Below are positions 20,102-29,731 of a stretch of 64,000 nucleotides of DNA, piece by piece; position 1 is the stretch's first letter; every line of letters starts with the position of its first letter. The notes under the pieces are model-generated. The model saw only the letters and a list, made by a program, of their open reading frames with translations, did no database searches and had not been told where the DNA came from. A program made the position numbers and the translations under genes. The stretch is from Alcanivorax sp. DP30 (GTDB taxonomy: Bacteria > Pseudomonadota > Gammaproteobacteria > Pseudomonadales > Alcanivoracaceae), in assembly GCF_009882945.1 (NCBI RefSeq), contig NZ_WTUY01000004.1:429505-493504 (forward strand), read 5' to 3'.

Positions 20102-20799
20102 AACGGTTACCAATGATACAGGCAGTGAATGGCGTGCTGGCGTTAGCGCTGGCGGGCTCGGCCGGGGCGACGGAGGTCACCGGGCTGACCACCTTTGTGC
20201 CTAACACACCGGCCAAGGCGGAAGAAGTGAACGGCAACTTCACTGCGGTGAAGTCGGCGGTGGACGATAACGATCAGCGCATTACCGATCTGGAAGCGAA
20301 GCTGCCGGATGGCGCGGTGTCGTTGTCGGCGTATGCTTTTTCGGAGTGGCGGGCCAATACCAACCCCAGCTCGGATTGTCAGATGAACCGCCTTGGGACC
20401 TACGCGTATTTTGATCTTTTCTGGGCGAAGTCGGTTGGCTGCCAGATGTCCGCGCCGCTTCATTTACCTCAAGGGGCAACCGTCAGTGGTCTGTCCTGCC
20501 TGGTAAATGACAACATCTACGGCACCACCGAGGACACCTTCTTTTCCAATGTATCCTTGCGACGCCTGGACCTGAGCACGGCGAATCTGGATGTGATTTA
20601 CCGTATTTCTCAGAACTCTATTAACGTAGGCCTGCAGACCATCACAGGCGCGCCAAACACACCGGAGCCGAATGATCTGATCATCGACAATACCCAGTTT
20701 GCCTATACGTTGATGGTCAGTTCCGATTATGCGTCTGACGTGGATGCGGGTGATGTTCTGAAACTGCATGGCTGCAAGGTGGAGTACAGCTTGCCGTAA
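20098..20799 (+). CDS. Secreted hypothetical protein
   Basis: 233 residues from the ATG at 20098, which overlaps the stop of the lipoprotein gene and has GGGGGA about 7 nt upstream. It has a signal peptide (LALALAGSAGATE) and then the stretch TFVPNTPAKAEEVNGNFTAV with a short coiled coil (VDDNDQRITDLEAKL), a layout often seen in secreted or surface proteins of gammaproteobacteria. Four cysteines lie in the beta-rich rest. Function unknown. Confidence 0.75.
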   Translation: MKRLPMIQAVNGVLALALAGSAGATEVTGLTTFVPNTPAKAEEVNGNFTAVKSAVDDNDQRITDLEAKLPDGAVSLSAYAFSEWRANTNPSSDCQMNRLGTYAYFDLFWAKSVGCQMSAPLHLPQGATVSGLSCLVNDNIYGTTEDTFFSNVSLRRLDLSTANLDVIYRISQNSINVGLQTITGAPNTPEPNDLIIDNTQFAYTLMVSSDYASDVDAGDVLKLHGCKVEYSLP

Positions 20800-20910
20800 C
20801 TGTTTCAGTGCAGGGGACTGAGTTTGCACCTTTTACCGAAAGATATTCCCCTCGCTGAGGCTCGGGTTCGCAGCTCACCAAGCGAAGCGCAGGAACGTCG
20901 AAGACGGCCC

Positions 20911-20937
20911 CGAAGGGGGTGAGCGCAGCGAATAACC
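20911..20937. repeat. Short intergenic repeat shared with 33243-33267
   Basis: The sequence GTGAGCGCAGCGAATAA preceded by CGAAGGG occurs here and near 33243-33267. The flanks differ. Of the 224 nt between the two genes this is the only structure I can name. Confidence 0.55.
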
Positions 20938-21023
20938 GGTGCCTACAGCCATCGGTAAGGTCTATGTTTGATTCTTGGGTCTGGTGTTTAATGGGGGCTC
21001 TTTGACTGGGTCTGAAGAGTGCG

Positions 21024-21521
21024 ATGCGAACTCCTGTGTGGACGGATGAGAATCAGGCGGTGCTGAATCGGCGGCGCGCGCTGTTTGGTGGACTGGGCAT
21101 TGATGTGCGGCTGAACAAGCGCACCCAGGTGGTGAGAGTGCCCTGCCCCTGTTGCGGTTATCCGACGCTGGAGCGGCGGGATGCCTATGAGATCTGTCAT
21201 TTGTGTATCTGGGAAGATGATGGTGAAGACGATGCCACTACCCATGACTGGGGTGGCGGGCCGAACGGGGTGTATTCTTTGACCGATGCACAGGCGAATT
21301 ATTTGGCGTTCGGGACCATGTATCACCCTGACAACAACACCACCGTGACCGGCAATGATTCGGCGAAAATTACGGCGCTGAAACAGGAATTGATGGCGCT
21401 GTATGAGGCGTTGCCGGGTTTGGCAGAGGGCGAGATGGTGGCGCACTGGAAGGCGATTCTGGATCAGGAGCGGGGGTTAAGGAAGGCGGAGGAGAAGCGC
21501 TGGAAGGATTTGAATCGGTAA
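21024..21521 (+). CDS. CPCC family cysteine-rich protein
   Basis: 165 residues containing VPCPCCGYPTL followed by YEICHLCIWEDDG, the Cys-rich CPCC domain, a probable zinc-binding fold of unknown function. The last 60 residues are a charged helix. No strong ribosome site precedes the ATG. It stands alone between repeats. Confidence 0.85.
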   Translation: MRTPVWTDENQAVLNRRRALFGGLGIDVRLNKRTQVVRVPCPCCGYPTLERRDAYEICHLCIWEDDGEDDATTHDWGGGPNGVYSLTDAQANYLAFGTMYHPDNNTTVTGNDSAKITALKQELMALYEALPGLAEGEMVAHWKAILDQERGLRKAEEKRWKDLNR

Positions 21522-21532
21522 AAAAATAGTCG

Positions 21533-21560
21533 CGAGTGGCGAGTTTCGAAAATCAAAGAT
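21533..21560. repeat. Solitary heptad arm (CGAGTTTCGAA family)
   Basis: GCGAGTGGCGAGTTTCGAAA, nearly identical to the left arm at 29523-29545. No inverted partner is close. Confidence 0.6.
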
Positions 21561-21613
21561 CGCCTGCAGGCATACCCTAAAGGGCACAGAGGGCTCCTAC
21601 GGTTCCATCTGCT

Positions 21614-21688
21614 GTAGGAGTTCCTCTTGAGGGACGAAGGTTTTTTAATTTCGAGCCGGAAGGTTCGCCCCTCGAGAGGGGCTCCTAC
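21614..21688. repeat. REP pair (CTCTCGAG family)
   Basis: GTAGGAGTTCCTCTTGAGGG and the inverse arm CCCTCGAGAGGGGCTCCTAC enclose about 35 nt. Close relatives are at 24902-24977 and 35395-35473. Confidence 0.82.
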
Positions 21689-21712
21689 GGGAGACGGCGG
21701 ATCAGAATTTTC

Positions 21713-21782
21713 TGTGGGAGCTTGCCTGCACGCGATAGAGCATTGCCAACCGCACCATCGTCTGCAGGCAGACTTCCCACAG
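21713..21782. repeat. REP pair (GTGGGAGC family)
   Basis: TGTGGGAGCTTGCCTGCACG and the inverse TCTGCAGGCAGACTTCCCAC, about 25 nt apart, directly after the previous pair. Confidence 0.82.
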
Positions 21783-21803
21783 GGGCAACACCAACCCTTG
21801 GCG

Positions 21804-22793
21804 CTAGCGCTTCACCGCCAGCACCGCGAAGGTGTCGCCCACATTGATCAGCGCCGGGTGGCGGCGGCCGATGAGCATGGCGTCGTAGGGGGCGCGGTAT
21901 TCTTTTGGCGGTGCGCCGGTGCGATGCAGGTCGTAGATGCGGGCGATGACGTCGCCTTCCTTGATCCAGTCACCCAACGCCACAATAAATTCCAGAATCC
22001 CTTCATGTTCACTGACCCGGTAGGCATCGCCATCGGGAATTTCCAGCGCCTGTAATGGCAGCGTCTCCACATCACCAGGCAACACCCCTGAGTAACGCAG
22101 CACGTTGTCGATACCGCGCTCGGCGATGGCGATAGTCTCCGGGGTGGTGGTGCCACCGCCGCGCAGTTCAGTGCTGATGAATACCTTGCCCTGCCCCTCC
22201 ACCGCGCTGTCGAACAGCACATCCCCTTCCAGCTCGGCCATGTACAGGGTGTACGGTGCGCCGAAGGCGGCGGCACCGGCCAGGCAGCGCGCTTCGAAAT
22301 CCTTGTCGGCCATGCGGTGGGTGGCGGCAAAGGGCAGCAGGTCCAGAGTCTTGCCGCCGGAGTGGATATCCAGCACCACGTCGCTAAGGGGCACCAGATA
22401 ACGGGTCAGATAGTCCGCCAGCTTTTCAGTGAGTGTGCCCGCCGGGTTACCGGGGAAGCTGCGGTTCAGGTTGCCGCCATCCAAAGGCGAAGTACGCGAG
22501 CCATTAAGCACCGCCGGGTGATTGAGCATGGGAATGATGATCACCCGGCCGCTGATCTGTTCCGGCGTTAGCCGGTTGGCCAGTTTCAATAATGCGGTAA
22601 TGCCTTCGTATTCATCACCATGGTTGCCGCCGGTGAGCAGCACCGTCGGCCCCTCGCCATTGCGCACCACCGTGATCGGGGTCATCACATGACCCCAGGC
22701 GGAGCCATCATGGGAGTGGGGCAATTTGAGAAACCCGTGCTGAAGACCGTCTTCATTGAAATCCACGGTGGCGGAAACAGGACTGTGACGCAT
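21804..22793 (-). CDS. DoeB-like M14 deacylase (aspartoacylase/AstE family)
   Basis: 329-residue zinc amidohydrolase. Zinc ligands lie in GGNHGDE (about 56-62) and DIHSGG (about 142-147); GNLNRSFPG is the substrate-binding stretch. The closest family I can name is DoeB, which removes acetyl from N-acetyl-diaminobutyrate in ectoine breakdown. No other ectoine gene is nearby, so the substrate remains open. It is monocistronic. Confidence 0.85.
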   Translation of the reverse strand: MRHSPVSATVDFNEDGLQHGFLKLPHSHDGSAWGHVMTPITVVRNGEGPTVLLTGGNHGDEYEGITALLKLANRLTPEQISGRVIIIPMLNHPAVLNGSRTSPLDGGNLNRSFPGNPAGTLTEKLADYLTRYLVPLSDVVLDIHSGGKTLDLLPFAATHRMADKDFEARCLAGAAAFGAPYTLYMAELEGDVLFDSAVEGQGKVFISTELRGGGTTTPETIAIAERGIDNVLRYSGVLPGDVETLPLQALEIPDGDAYRVSEHEGILEFIVALGDWIKEGDVIARIYDLHRTGAPPKEYRAPYDAMLIGRRHPALINVGDTFAVLAVKR

Positions 22794-22986
22794 ACAGGGA
22801 GCACCAACCGAATGAATGTGATTTGCGCCATATTGCGCCTTTCACTGTCTACTTTCACCGGCTTTCACGGTCACCAACCGCGCGGAAAATGTTTCCATAC
22901 AGCAGATTGAGACAATAAATTTGATCTGTATCAAAACAAGGCAGAGCTGCGCCTCTACGCTGCACCCAATACATGGAGGAGAACGC

Positions 22987-23979
22987 ATGCAAACCCAGAC
23001 CAGGAACAACGCTTATACCAACAACAAGGCGCTTCACCAGACCGTCACCAAGGAGTCTCTCCAGAAACAGTTGGAGGTAATGACCCAGCGTGTGCTGGAC
23101 CCGGAAATTGGGCTGTATGGCCCGGACTCCATGGCATGGAAGATCCACGGCAATATCTCGGTGATGTTTGGTGCCGGCGCCGCCAACCTGCTGCAGCTGG
23201 CCCACCCGTGGGTGGCCCAGGCCATTGATCAACATTCCCAGACCCAGACCGATCCCATGGGCCGGCTGCAACGCACCTTCCTGAATGTGCACTCCATGGT
23301 GTTTGGCAACCTGGACCAGGTGCTGGAATCTGCGGTGCGGGTGCACAACATCCACGCCAGGATTACCGGCCAGGTCTCCGAGTCCACCGGCCGCACCAGG
23401 AAGAAGTCCGAGTACTTCGCCAATCAGGTGGAAGCGCTGCTGTGGGTACATGCCACCCTGTGGATCATCGCCCTGCGTGTGCACGAGTTGTTTTATGGGG
23501 CACTGAGCCAGGCCGAGCGCGAGCAGTATTACGAGGAATCCAGGCTGTTCGCTTATCTGTTCGGCATCCCCGAAGACGCCATGCCGGAAAACTGGGACGC
23601 CTACGTGGCCTGGTTCAATGACGTGGTGGATTCCGATCTGTTGGCGGTGGGCAAGGTGGGTCGCGAGCTGGTGGATTATCTGTTCACCATGCGCAGCTGG
23701 CTGATTCCGTTCCTCAATCGCCACCGTATTCATACCTCTGTGCTGCTGCCGGAATCCCTGCGCGAGCCCTTTGGCATGCCGGCGATCACTCCGAGCGTGC
23801 AGAAGAAATTCGACTTCGATGTGCGCCTGATCCGCACCGCCATGAAGTTTGTCCCTGTGCATCTGCGCTGGATCCCGTCCCAGATAGAGGCCCGCCGTCG
23901 CATCAAGGGCAAGAAGGCTGATCTGATTACCCGCATGACCAACAAGGTGGTCTACGGCCGACCCCTGCCGGTGTCCTGA
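22987..23979 (+). CDS. MpaB/DUF2236 family oxygenase
   Basis: 330 residues from the ATG at 22987, chosen because GGAGGAGAA lies just upstream; an earlier in-frame start lacks one. The protein is of the DUF2236 group with haem-dependent latex-clearing (Lcp) and mycophenolate (MpaB) oxygenases. Typical parts are LLQLAHPWVAQAIDQHS and ALLWVHATLWIIAL, the latter with the His thought to bind haem. A terminator follows at 24026. Confidence 0.85.
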   Translation: MQTQTRNNAYTNNKALHQTVTKESLQKQLEVMTQRVLDPEIGLYGPDSMAWKIHGNISVMFGAGAANLLQLAHPWVAQAIDQHSQTQTDPMGRLQRTFLNVHSMVFGNLDQVLESAVRVHNIHARITGQVSESTGRTRKKSEYFANQVEALLWVHATLWIIALRVHELFYGALSQAEREQYYEESRLFAYLFGIPEDAMPENWDAYVAWFNDVVDSDLLAVGKVGRELVDYLFTMRSWLIPFLNRHRIHTSVLLPESLREPFGMPAITPSVQKKFDFDVRLIRTAMKFVPVHLRWIPSQIEARRRIKGKKADLITRMTNKVVYGRPLPVS

Positions 23980-24025
23980 TCTGACGAAGCGTTGCCGCCT
24001 GAAATGTTGTTATCTCGCCATCTTG

Positions 24026-24049
24026 AGCCCGCCTTTGGCGGGCTTTTTT
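24026..24049 (+). terminator. Intrinsic terminator after the MpaB-like gene
   Basis: AGCCCGCC-TTT-GGCGGGCT followed by TTTTT. The stem is 8 bp. Confidence 0.9.
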
Positions 24050-24176
24050 AGGCACGCCCAGCAGGCAAAATCCGCTACCCACACAGTGGCCGCGGCGCCT
24101 GCTCGCCAAGAGGTCGGCAAAATCGCCTGCAGGCCGACGCCCACCGCGCCGCGTAAAGCCTGCGACATCTCCCGAA

Positions 24177-24864
<688 letters not shown>

Positions 24865-24901
24865 GGGGGAACGGCTTGTCCGTGAGAATCCCCTTCCTTC
24901 T

Positions 24902-24977
24902 GTAGGAGTTCCTCTCGAGGGACGAAGGCTCATGTGGCTTAGAACCGAGAGGTTCGCCCCTCGAGAGGAGCTCCTAC
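24902..24977. repeat. REP pair (CTCTCGAG family)
   Basis: GTAGGAGTTCCTCTCGAGGG and its inverse CCCTCGAGAGGAGCTCCTAC, about 36 nt apart. Confidence 0.85.
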
Positions 24978-24997
24978 AGAATGGTGGTCAAAATATG

Positions 24998-25031
24998 CTG
25001 TGGGAGCCTGCCTGCAGGCAGGCTCCCACAG
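24998..25031. repeat. Perfect 34-nt REP palindrome
   Basis: CTGTGGGAGCCTGCCTG joined directly to its exact complement, 17 + 17 nt with no loop. It is the most compact member of the GTGGGAGC family here. Confidence 0.85.
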
Positions 25032-25220
25032 CCTCGCTGTCGCCCGGATCGCCATGCGAGCATGGGCTGCTACGGGGCTGCCTTCTCCGGGACGCCCCCA
25101 CCCCAGGACACAAGCACCGCCCGCCGGCACTGGACTGATCAGCTTTTCGCCATTAAAATCCCCGCCTTGCGAATTATTGTGGTGTTGCCCGCTGGCAGCA
25201 CCCACCTGTAGGAGAACAGC

Positions 25221-25484
25221 ATGGCACGTGTAACCGTAGAAGATTGCCTGGAACAACTGGATAACCGCTTCGAGCTGGTACTGGTAGCTGGCAAGCGCGC
25301 CCGTCAATTGCAGACTGGCGGCAAGGAGCCGCGCGTGGCCTGGGAAAATGACAAGCCCACCGTGGTTGCCCTGCGTGAAATCGCAGAAGGTCACGTGACT
25401 GCCGAATCCGTGGATAACCCCATGGCTGACCGCAGTGCCGATGTGGACGAACTGGCGCTGCTGACCCAGTCTTTCGGCGAGTAA
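25221..25484 (+). CDS. rpoZ: RNA polymerase omega subunit
   Basis: 87-residue omega subunit, which helps assembly of RNA polymerase. [20 protein letters not shown] and [15 protein letters not shown] are typical. TAGGAG lies 7 nt upstream of the ATG. A stem-loop follows the stop, and spoT starts about 190 nt later. Confidence 0.97.
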   Translation: MARVTVEDCLEQLDNRFELVLVAGKRARQLQTGGKEPRVAWENDKPTVVALREIAEGHVTAESVDNPMADRSADVDELALLTQSFGE

Positions 25485-25497
25485 CATCCGGTTTGGC

Positions 25498-25521
25498 GCA
25501 AATCCCCCACGGGGGTTTGCG
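25498..25521 (+). other. Stem-loop after rpoZ
   Basis: GCAAATCCCCC-AC-GGGGGTTTGC, an 11-bp perfect stem without a T run, so more likely a stability or attenuation element than an efficient terminator. Confidence 0.6.
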
Positions 25522-25670
25522 TCTCACTGCCCAAGCCCCTCCCCGCTTTACCGATTGGCCCCCTCTCTCTGTACGACAACCTGCCTCCTTGTCATAGACA
25601 AAGCTCGTCCTCAAATCTAAGCTAAGAGTGAATCTCACTAGCTAACCCGCCAAGGGCGTGACGAGGACTT

Positions 25671-27782
25671 TTGCCCACCATCCATAATCTGGAAAAACGG
25701 CTACGCAGTTACCTGGACGACGACCAGATCGGCCAGGTCGTACGCGCTTATCATTTTGCCGAGAAGGCACATGAAGGCCAGTACCGTCGCACCGGCGATC
25801 CTTACATCACCCATCCCCTGGCGGTCGCCAATATCCTCACCGACATGCACATGGACCATGCCTCGCTCATGGCCGCCATGCTGCACGACGTGATTGAAGA
25901 CACCGCGTACAGCAAGGAACAGCTGGCGGAAGAGTTCAGCGAGGAAGTGGCCGAGCTGGTGGACGGCGTGTCCAAGATTGCGCAGATCAAGTTCGAGTCC
26001 AAGGCCGAGCAACAGGCGGAAAACCTGCGCAAGATGATGCTGGCCATGACCCGGGATATCCGCGTCATCCTCATCAAGCTGGCCGACCGCCTGCACAACA
26101 TGCGTACCTTGCATGTAATGCGCGCCGAAAAACGCCGCCGCATTGCCACCGAAACCCTGGAACTGTACGCGCCCATCGCCTTCCGGCTGGGCATGTACAA
26201 CATGCGGGTGGAATACGAAGACCTGGCCTTCCACGCCATCTACCCCATGCGCGCCAAGCTGATTGGTCAGGCCGTGAAAAAGGCCCGCGGCAACCGCAAG
26301 GAAATCCTCACCACCATCAAGACCAGCCTGGAACATTGCCTGGAAGAAGAAGGTATTGAGGCGCGGGTACTGGGCCGTGAAAAACACCTGTTCAGCATCT
26401 ATTCCAAGATGAAGGAACAGCACAAGCCGTTCGCGGACATCATGGATGTGTTCGGCTTCCGCATCATTGTCGACCGGGTGGACACCTGCTACCGGGTGCT
26501 GGGCGCCGTACACAATTACTTCACCCCGATTCCCGGTCGCTTCAAGGATTACATCGCCATTCCCAAGGCCAATGGCTACCAGAGCCTGCACACCACCCTC
26601 AAGGCGCGCTCCGGGATCCCTCTGGAAATGCAGATCCGCACCGAGGAAATGGAGGCCATGGCCAACAATGGCATCGCCGCCCACTGGCTGTACAAGGCAG
26701 ACGGCGAACCGGGCACCCCCACCCACAGCCGCACCCAGAGCTGGATGCAGCGTCTGCTGGAACTGCAGCAGAAGACCGGTAACTCCATGGAGTTTATCGA
26801 GAACGTGAAGGTGGACCTGTTCCCGGACGAGGCCTATATCTTCACCCCCAAGGGCGACATCAAGGAACTGCCCGGCGGCGCCACCGCCGTGGATTTTGCC
26901 TACGCGGTGCATACCAAGGTGGGTAACAAGTGTGTGGCCGCGCGTATCGACGGCAAGCTGGCCGCCCTGTCCACGCCACTGGAGTCCGGGCAGACGGTGA
27001 AGATCATCACCGCGCCCAACGCGACGCCGAACCCGGCCTGGCTCAACTTTGTGGTCACCGGCAAGGCGCGCACCAATATCCGCCACTTCCTCAAGCACCA
27101 GCAACGGGAAGACGCGGTGGAGCTGGGGCAGCGTTTGCTGGAAAAAGCCCTGCACAGTTACGACATGGGGCTGGATGACCTGCCCATCGAGCGGGTCGTC
27201 AGCGAACTGGCCGGCAATGGCTATTTCGAACTGGATGATCTGCTGGAAGATATCGGCATCGGTAACCGTCTCGCGCCACTGGTGGCCAGAAAACTGGCCG
27301 GCGCCCGCGACGACGATGAACGCCAGCATGAAGACGATCGCAAGCCACTGGCTATCCGTGGCAGTGAAGGGCTGATGGTGAGCTACGCCAAGTGCTGTTA
27401 TGCACTGCCCGGCGACACTATCATTGGCCACCTCAGTGCCGGCCGCGGCATCGTGGTACACCGTGACAATTGCAAGAACCTGTTGGCGGAAATGCGCAAC
27501 GCCCCGGAAAAATGCATTGCGCTGAGCTGGGACAAGGACGTGGAGCAGGAATACACCGCGGCCCTGCGCCTGGAGCTGATCAACAAGCGCGGCGTGCTCG
27601 CCACCCTGGCCAACAGCGTGTCGGAACTGGGCTCCAACATCGACACCATCGACATGGCCGAGAAAGATCCCACCCTGACCATCCTGAACGTGACCATGAC
27701 AGTGAAGGACCGCATCCACCTGGCGCGCATCATCAAGAAACTGCGCACCATGGACAGCATCGTGCGGATTCACCGGCTATAA
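25671..27782 (+). CDS. spoT: Bifunctional (p)ppGpp synthase/hydrolase SpoT
   Basis: 703-residue stringent-response enzyme. The hydrolase domain has the HD motif (LHDVIED, H72-D73). The synthetase domain follows (MDVFGFRIIVDRVDTCYRVLG, then KDYIAIPKANGYQSLHTT), then TGS (VDLFPDEAYIFTPKG), a helical part and the C-terminal ACT domain. The start is TTG with GAGG 5 nt upstream; E. coli spoT also starts with TTG. The 3' end overlaps the convergent RAYT gene by 6 nt. Confidence 0.97.
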   Translation: MPTIHNLEKRLRSYLDDDQIGQVVRAYHFAEKAHEGQYRRTGDPYITHPLAVANILTDMHMDHASLMAAMLHDVIEDTAYSKEQLAEEFSEEVAELVDGVSKIAQIKFESKAEQQAENLRKMMLAMTRDIRVILIKLADRLHNMRTLHVMRAEKRRRIATETLELYAPIAFRLGMYNMRVEYEDLAFHAIYPMRAKLIGQAVKKARGNRKEILTTIKTSLEHCLEEEGIEARVLGREKHLFSIYSKMKEQHKPFADIMDVFGFRIIVDRVDTCYRVLGAVHNYFTPIPGRFKDYIAIPKANGYQSLHTTLKARSGIPLEMQIRTEEMEAMANNGIAAHWLYKADGEPGTPTHSRTQSWMQRLLELQQKTGNSMEFIENVKVDLFPDEAYIFTPKGDIKELPGGATAVDFAYAVHTKVGNKCVAARIDGKLAALSTPLESGQTVKIITAPNATPNPAWLNFVVTGKARTNIRHFLKHQQREDAVELGQRLLEKALHSYDMGLDDLPIERVVSELAGNGYFELDDLLEDIGIGNRLAPLVARKLAGARDDDERQHEDDRKPLAIRGSEGLMVSYAKCCYALPGDTIIGHLSAGRGIVVHRDNCKNLLAEMRNAPEKCIALSWDKDVEQEYTAALRLELINKRGVLATLANSVSELGSNIDTIDMAEKDPTLTILNVTMTVKDRIHLARIIKKLRTMDSIVRIHRL

Positions 27783-28196
27783 GAGACGCGCTGTAGCCCC
27801 CTGTGGGTTGGCCACCACGTATCGGGCCAAACGCTTCACATCTTCTTCTTGTCTTACCGCATGATCATGAAAGCTCTGCTGCCACACGCAGGCATACCCC
27901 TCTGACCTCAGCGTTCTTGTGGTGCACGACTTCACTCGCTGAACCACAGAGGACAGCGATTCACGTTCACCCAGCTGCATCAGCCAATGAAAGTGGTCCG
28001 GCATCACTACGAAGGCCTGAGTCTTTGCATACCCTGCCTGCTCACAATCCATGAACTGCCGAATCAGAATTCTGGCCGGCAGCAAGGAGGCAAAATAAGG
28101 CTGTCGGTCATCAGTGACGGAGGTCACCAAGTAAACCCTCTGAGATTCACTGTGACGGCCCTTTCTCAAACTTTTGCTATCCGGTGATTGGCGCAT
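27777..28196 (-). CDS. REP-associated tyrosine transposase (RAYT), probably shortened
   Basis: 139-residue Y1/IS200-like HUH transposase of the RAYT group. The HUH motif is in PDHFHWLMQL (about 76-85) and the catalytic Tyr is in RYVVANP (near 129). Related RAYTs usually run on past VANP into a conserved tail of about 15-20 residues; here it ends after QGATARLL, inside the 3' end of spoT, so the tail is lost or replaced. A GTGGGAG-family REP lies 58 nt upstream. Such proteins are thought to mobilise REPs. Confidence 0.85.
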   Translation of the reverse strand: MRQSPDSKSLRKGRHSESQRVYLVTSVTDDRQPYFASLLPARILIRQFMDCEQAGYAKTQAFVVMPDHFHWLMQLGERESLSSVVQRVKSCTTRTLRSEGYACVWQQSFHDHAVRQEEDVKRLARYVVANPQGATARLL

Positions 28197-28253
28197 CCAT
28201 AAAGTTTATTCACCACCGGCCAATCCAAAAGTACGCCTGGAGCCCTTTTTGAC

Positions 28254-28322
28254 GTGGGAGTTTGCCTGCAAACGATGTCCTACTTTTCCGGTAATGAATC
28301 GCTTGCAGGCAAGCTCCAACAG
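28254..28322. repeat. REP pair beside the RAYT gene
   Basis: GTGGGAGTTTGCCTGCAAACG and the inverse CGCTTGCAGGCAAGCTCCAAC, about 27 nt apart, upstream of the RAYT start as expected for a cognate REP. Confidence 0.85.
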
Positions 28323-28449
28323 GGAAATGCCACCCCTCAGAAAGGGCGTCCAGCGCTATTGCGTGCGGGCGGGCAGCGTGCCAGCATAGCCGGTTCCTGT
28401 TTCCGCCTGCCGGCTGTCGCCGGGGGGCATAACCAATGAAGAACGTATC

Positions 28450-28836
28450 ATGTCCAACCATTCCGTAATCAGCACCGACAAGGCCCCCCAGGCCATTGGC
28501 ACTTATTCCCAGGCCATCAAGGCCGGTACCACCGTGTATCTGTCCGGCCAGATCCCGCTGGTTCCGGAGACCATGGAGCTGGTGGACGGCGATATGGAAG
28601 CGCAGATCGAGCAGGTATTCAGCAACCTGACCGCCGTGTGCGAAGCCGCCGGCGGCACCCTGCAGGACATCGTCAAACTGAACATCTTTCTTACCGACCT
28701 GAGCCACTTCGCGCTGGTCAACGAAGTGATGGCGCGCCACTTCACGCAACCCTACCCCGCCCGGGCCGCCATCGGCGTGGCCGCCCTGCCAAAAGGTGCG
28801 CAGGTGGAAATGGACGGCATCATGGATATTGCCTAA
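28450..28836 (+). CDS. ridA: RidA family enamine/imine deaminase
   Basis: 128 residues of the YjgF/RidA family, which hydrolyses reactive 2-aminoacrylate formed by PLP enzymes. [25 protein letters not shown] and the conserved Arg in [20 protein letters not shown] are present. It follows spoT in relatives too, here separated by the RAYT gene. A terminator follows. Confidence 0.96.
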   Translation: MSNHSVISTDKAPQAIGTYSQAIKAGTTVYLSGQIPLVPETMELVDGDMEAQIEQVFSNLTAVCEAAGGTLQDIVKLNIFLTDLSHFALVNEVMARHFTQPYPARAAIGVAALPKGAQVEMDGIMDIA

Positions 28837-28860
28837 CGCCGCTTCACGCAGCATGCAACA

Positions 28861-28886
28861 CGCCCGCTTTAGCGGGCGTTTTTGTT
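28861..28886 (+). terminator. Intrinsic terminator of ridA
   Basis: CGCCCGC-TTTA-GCGGGCG followed by TTTTTGTTT, 25 nt after the ridA stop. The 280 nt that follow to DUF2789 hold no other structure I can name. Confidence 0.92.
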
Positions 28887-29165
28887 TGTACCAGATCCAT
28901 GCCTGACCCTGAGGCAACCAACACAAGTCCAACCTGCCTCGTTCCAGCTGTTGGAGATCGGCCCACGGTCTTCGTTTTCAAGATCGAATGTTCCACTGCT
29001 CATTCAGATCACCTCCCGGGCTGATCCCCTGTGCCCCCTTTCGCACTCAAACCGCCACACAAACCCACCCATAAGGAGGGGAGACAGAGGGGTTGAAAAG
29101 GCGCAGGATCGAAGGCAGGTAAATAGAAACACCCATCTTTAACCTGCAAGAACAGGGAGAGCGAT

Positions 29166-29402
29166 ATGGATACCGCGACCCACGATCTCAATAGCCTGTT
29201 TGCCCAGCTTGGTCTGGATAACAGCGATGACGATATCGAAGACTTCATCCACCAGCATGCCGGCAAACTCAGCGACAGCATGCATCTGCATCAGGCTCCG
29301 TTCTGGTCGGAATCCCAATCGAAATTTCTGGCGGAATCCGTGCGTGAGGATGCGGACTGGGCGGAGGTGGTAGATTCGTTGAGTGCCTTGCTGCGGCACT
29401 GA
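29166..29402 (+). CDS. DUF2789 family protein
   Basis: 78-residue small acidic protein (MDTATHDLNSLFAQLGLDN, ending SLSALLRH) of the DUF2789 family, of unknown function. AGGGAGAG lies 5 nt upstream of the ATG, a strong ribosome site. Confidence 0.88.
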   Translation: MDTATHDLNSLFAQLGLDNSDDDIEDFIHQHAGKLSDSMHLHQAPFWSESQSKFLAESVREDADWAEVVDSLSALLRH

Positions 29403-29441
29403 AAAAGCAGCGTTGAGCGTCTAGAAGTCTAAAGCCTTTTA

Positions 29442-29659
29442 CTGTGGGAGCTCTCTGTGCTCTTCAGGGCATGCCTGCAAGCGATCCGAGCGACAGCGAG
29501 GTGAACATTTCGAATTGCGAGAAGCGAGTGACGAGTTTCGAAAATCTAAAACCTGCGACCAGACCCTGGGTTGAGGGTTTGCCCTTCGAAACTCGTGACT
29601 TGTAACCCGAGCCTTTTTCCTCGCCAAGGCTCGGATCGCTTGCAGGCAAGCTCCCACAG
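29442..29659. repeat. REP arms enclosing a heptad repeat
   Basis: Outer arms of the GTGGGAGC family: CTGTGGGAGCTCT... at 29442 and GCTTGCAGGCAAGCTCCCAC ending at 29658. They enclose the heptad inverted repeat at 29516-29608. Confidence 0.7.
29516..29608. repeat. Heptad inverted repeat (CGAGTTTCGAA family)
   Basis: Left arm reads GCGAGAA GCGAGTG ACGAGTT TCGAAAA, a 7-nt period; right arm CTTCGAA ACTCGTG ACTTGTA is its inverse. About 50 nt lie between. Confidence 0.75.
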
Positions 29660-29709
29660 GAATAGACCCGAGGGTTTGGGCGCTTTCGGATGGCACGGCC
29701 TTAATCCGC

Positions 29710-29731
29710 GTTGCAGCTTGGAGCTTGTATC
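29710..29731. repeat. Solitary heptad arm (AGCTTG family)
   Basis: TTGCAGC TTGGAGC TTGTATC, three heptads of the AGCTTG type immediately after the stop of the VTT gene. Confidence 0.5.

Noticed and set aside
25701..27773. 690-residue open frame opposite spoT
   Set aside because: It is a shadow of spoT on the other strand: no ribosome site, His/Gln-rich low-complexity content and no domain. GC-rich genes often give such frames; the same holds for the frame opposite hsdR (12557-14914).
29516..29608. Heptad repeats as a CRISPR array
   Set aside because: The units are 7 nt without spacers and form inverted pairs; no cas gene is present.
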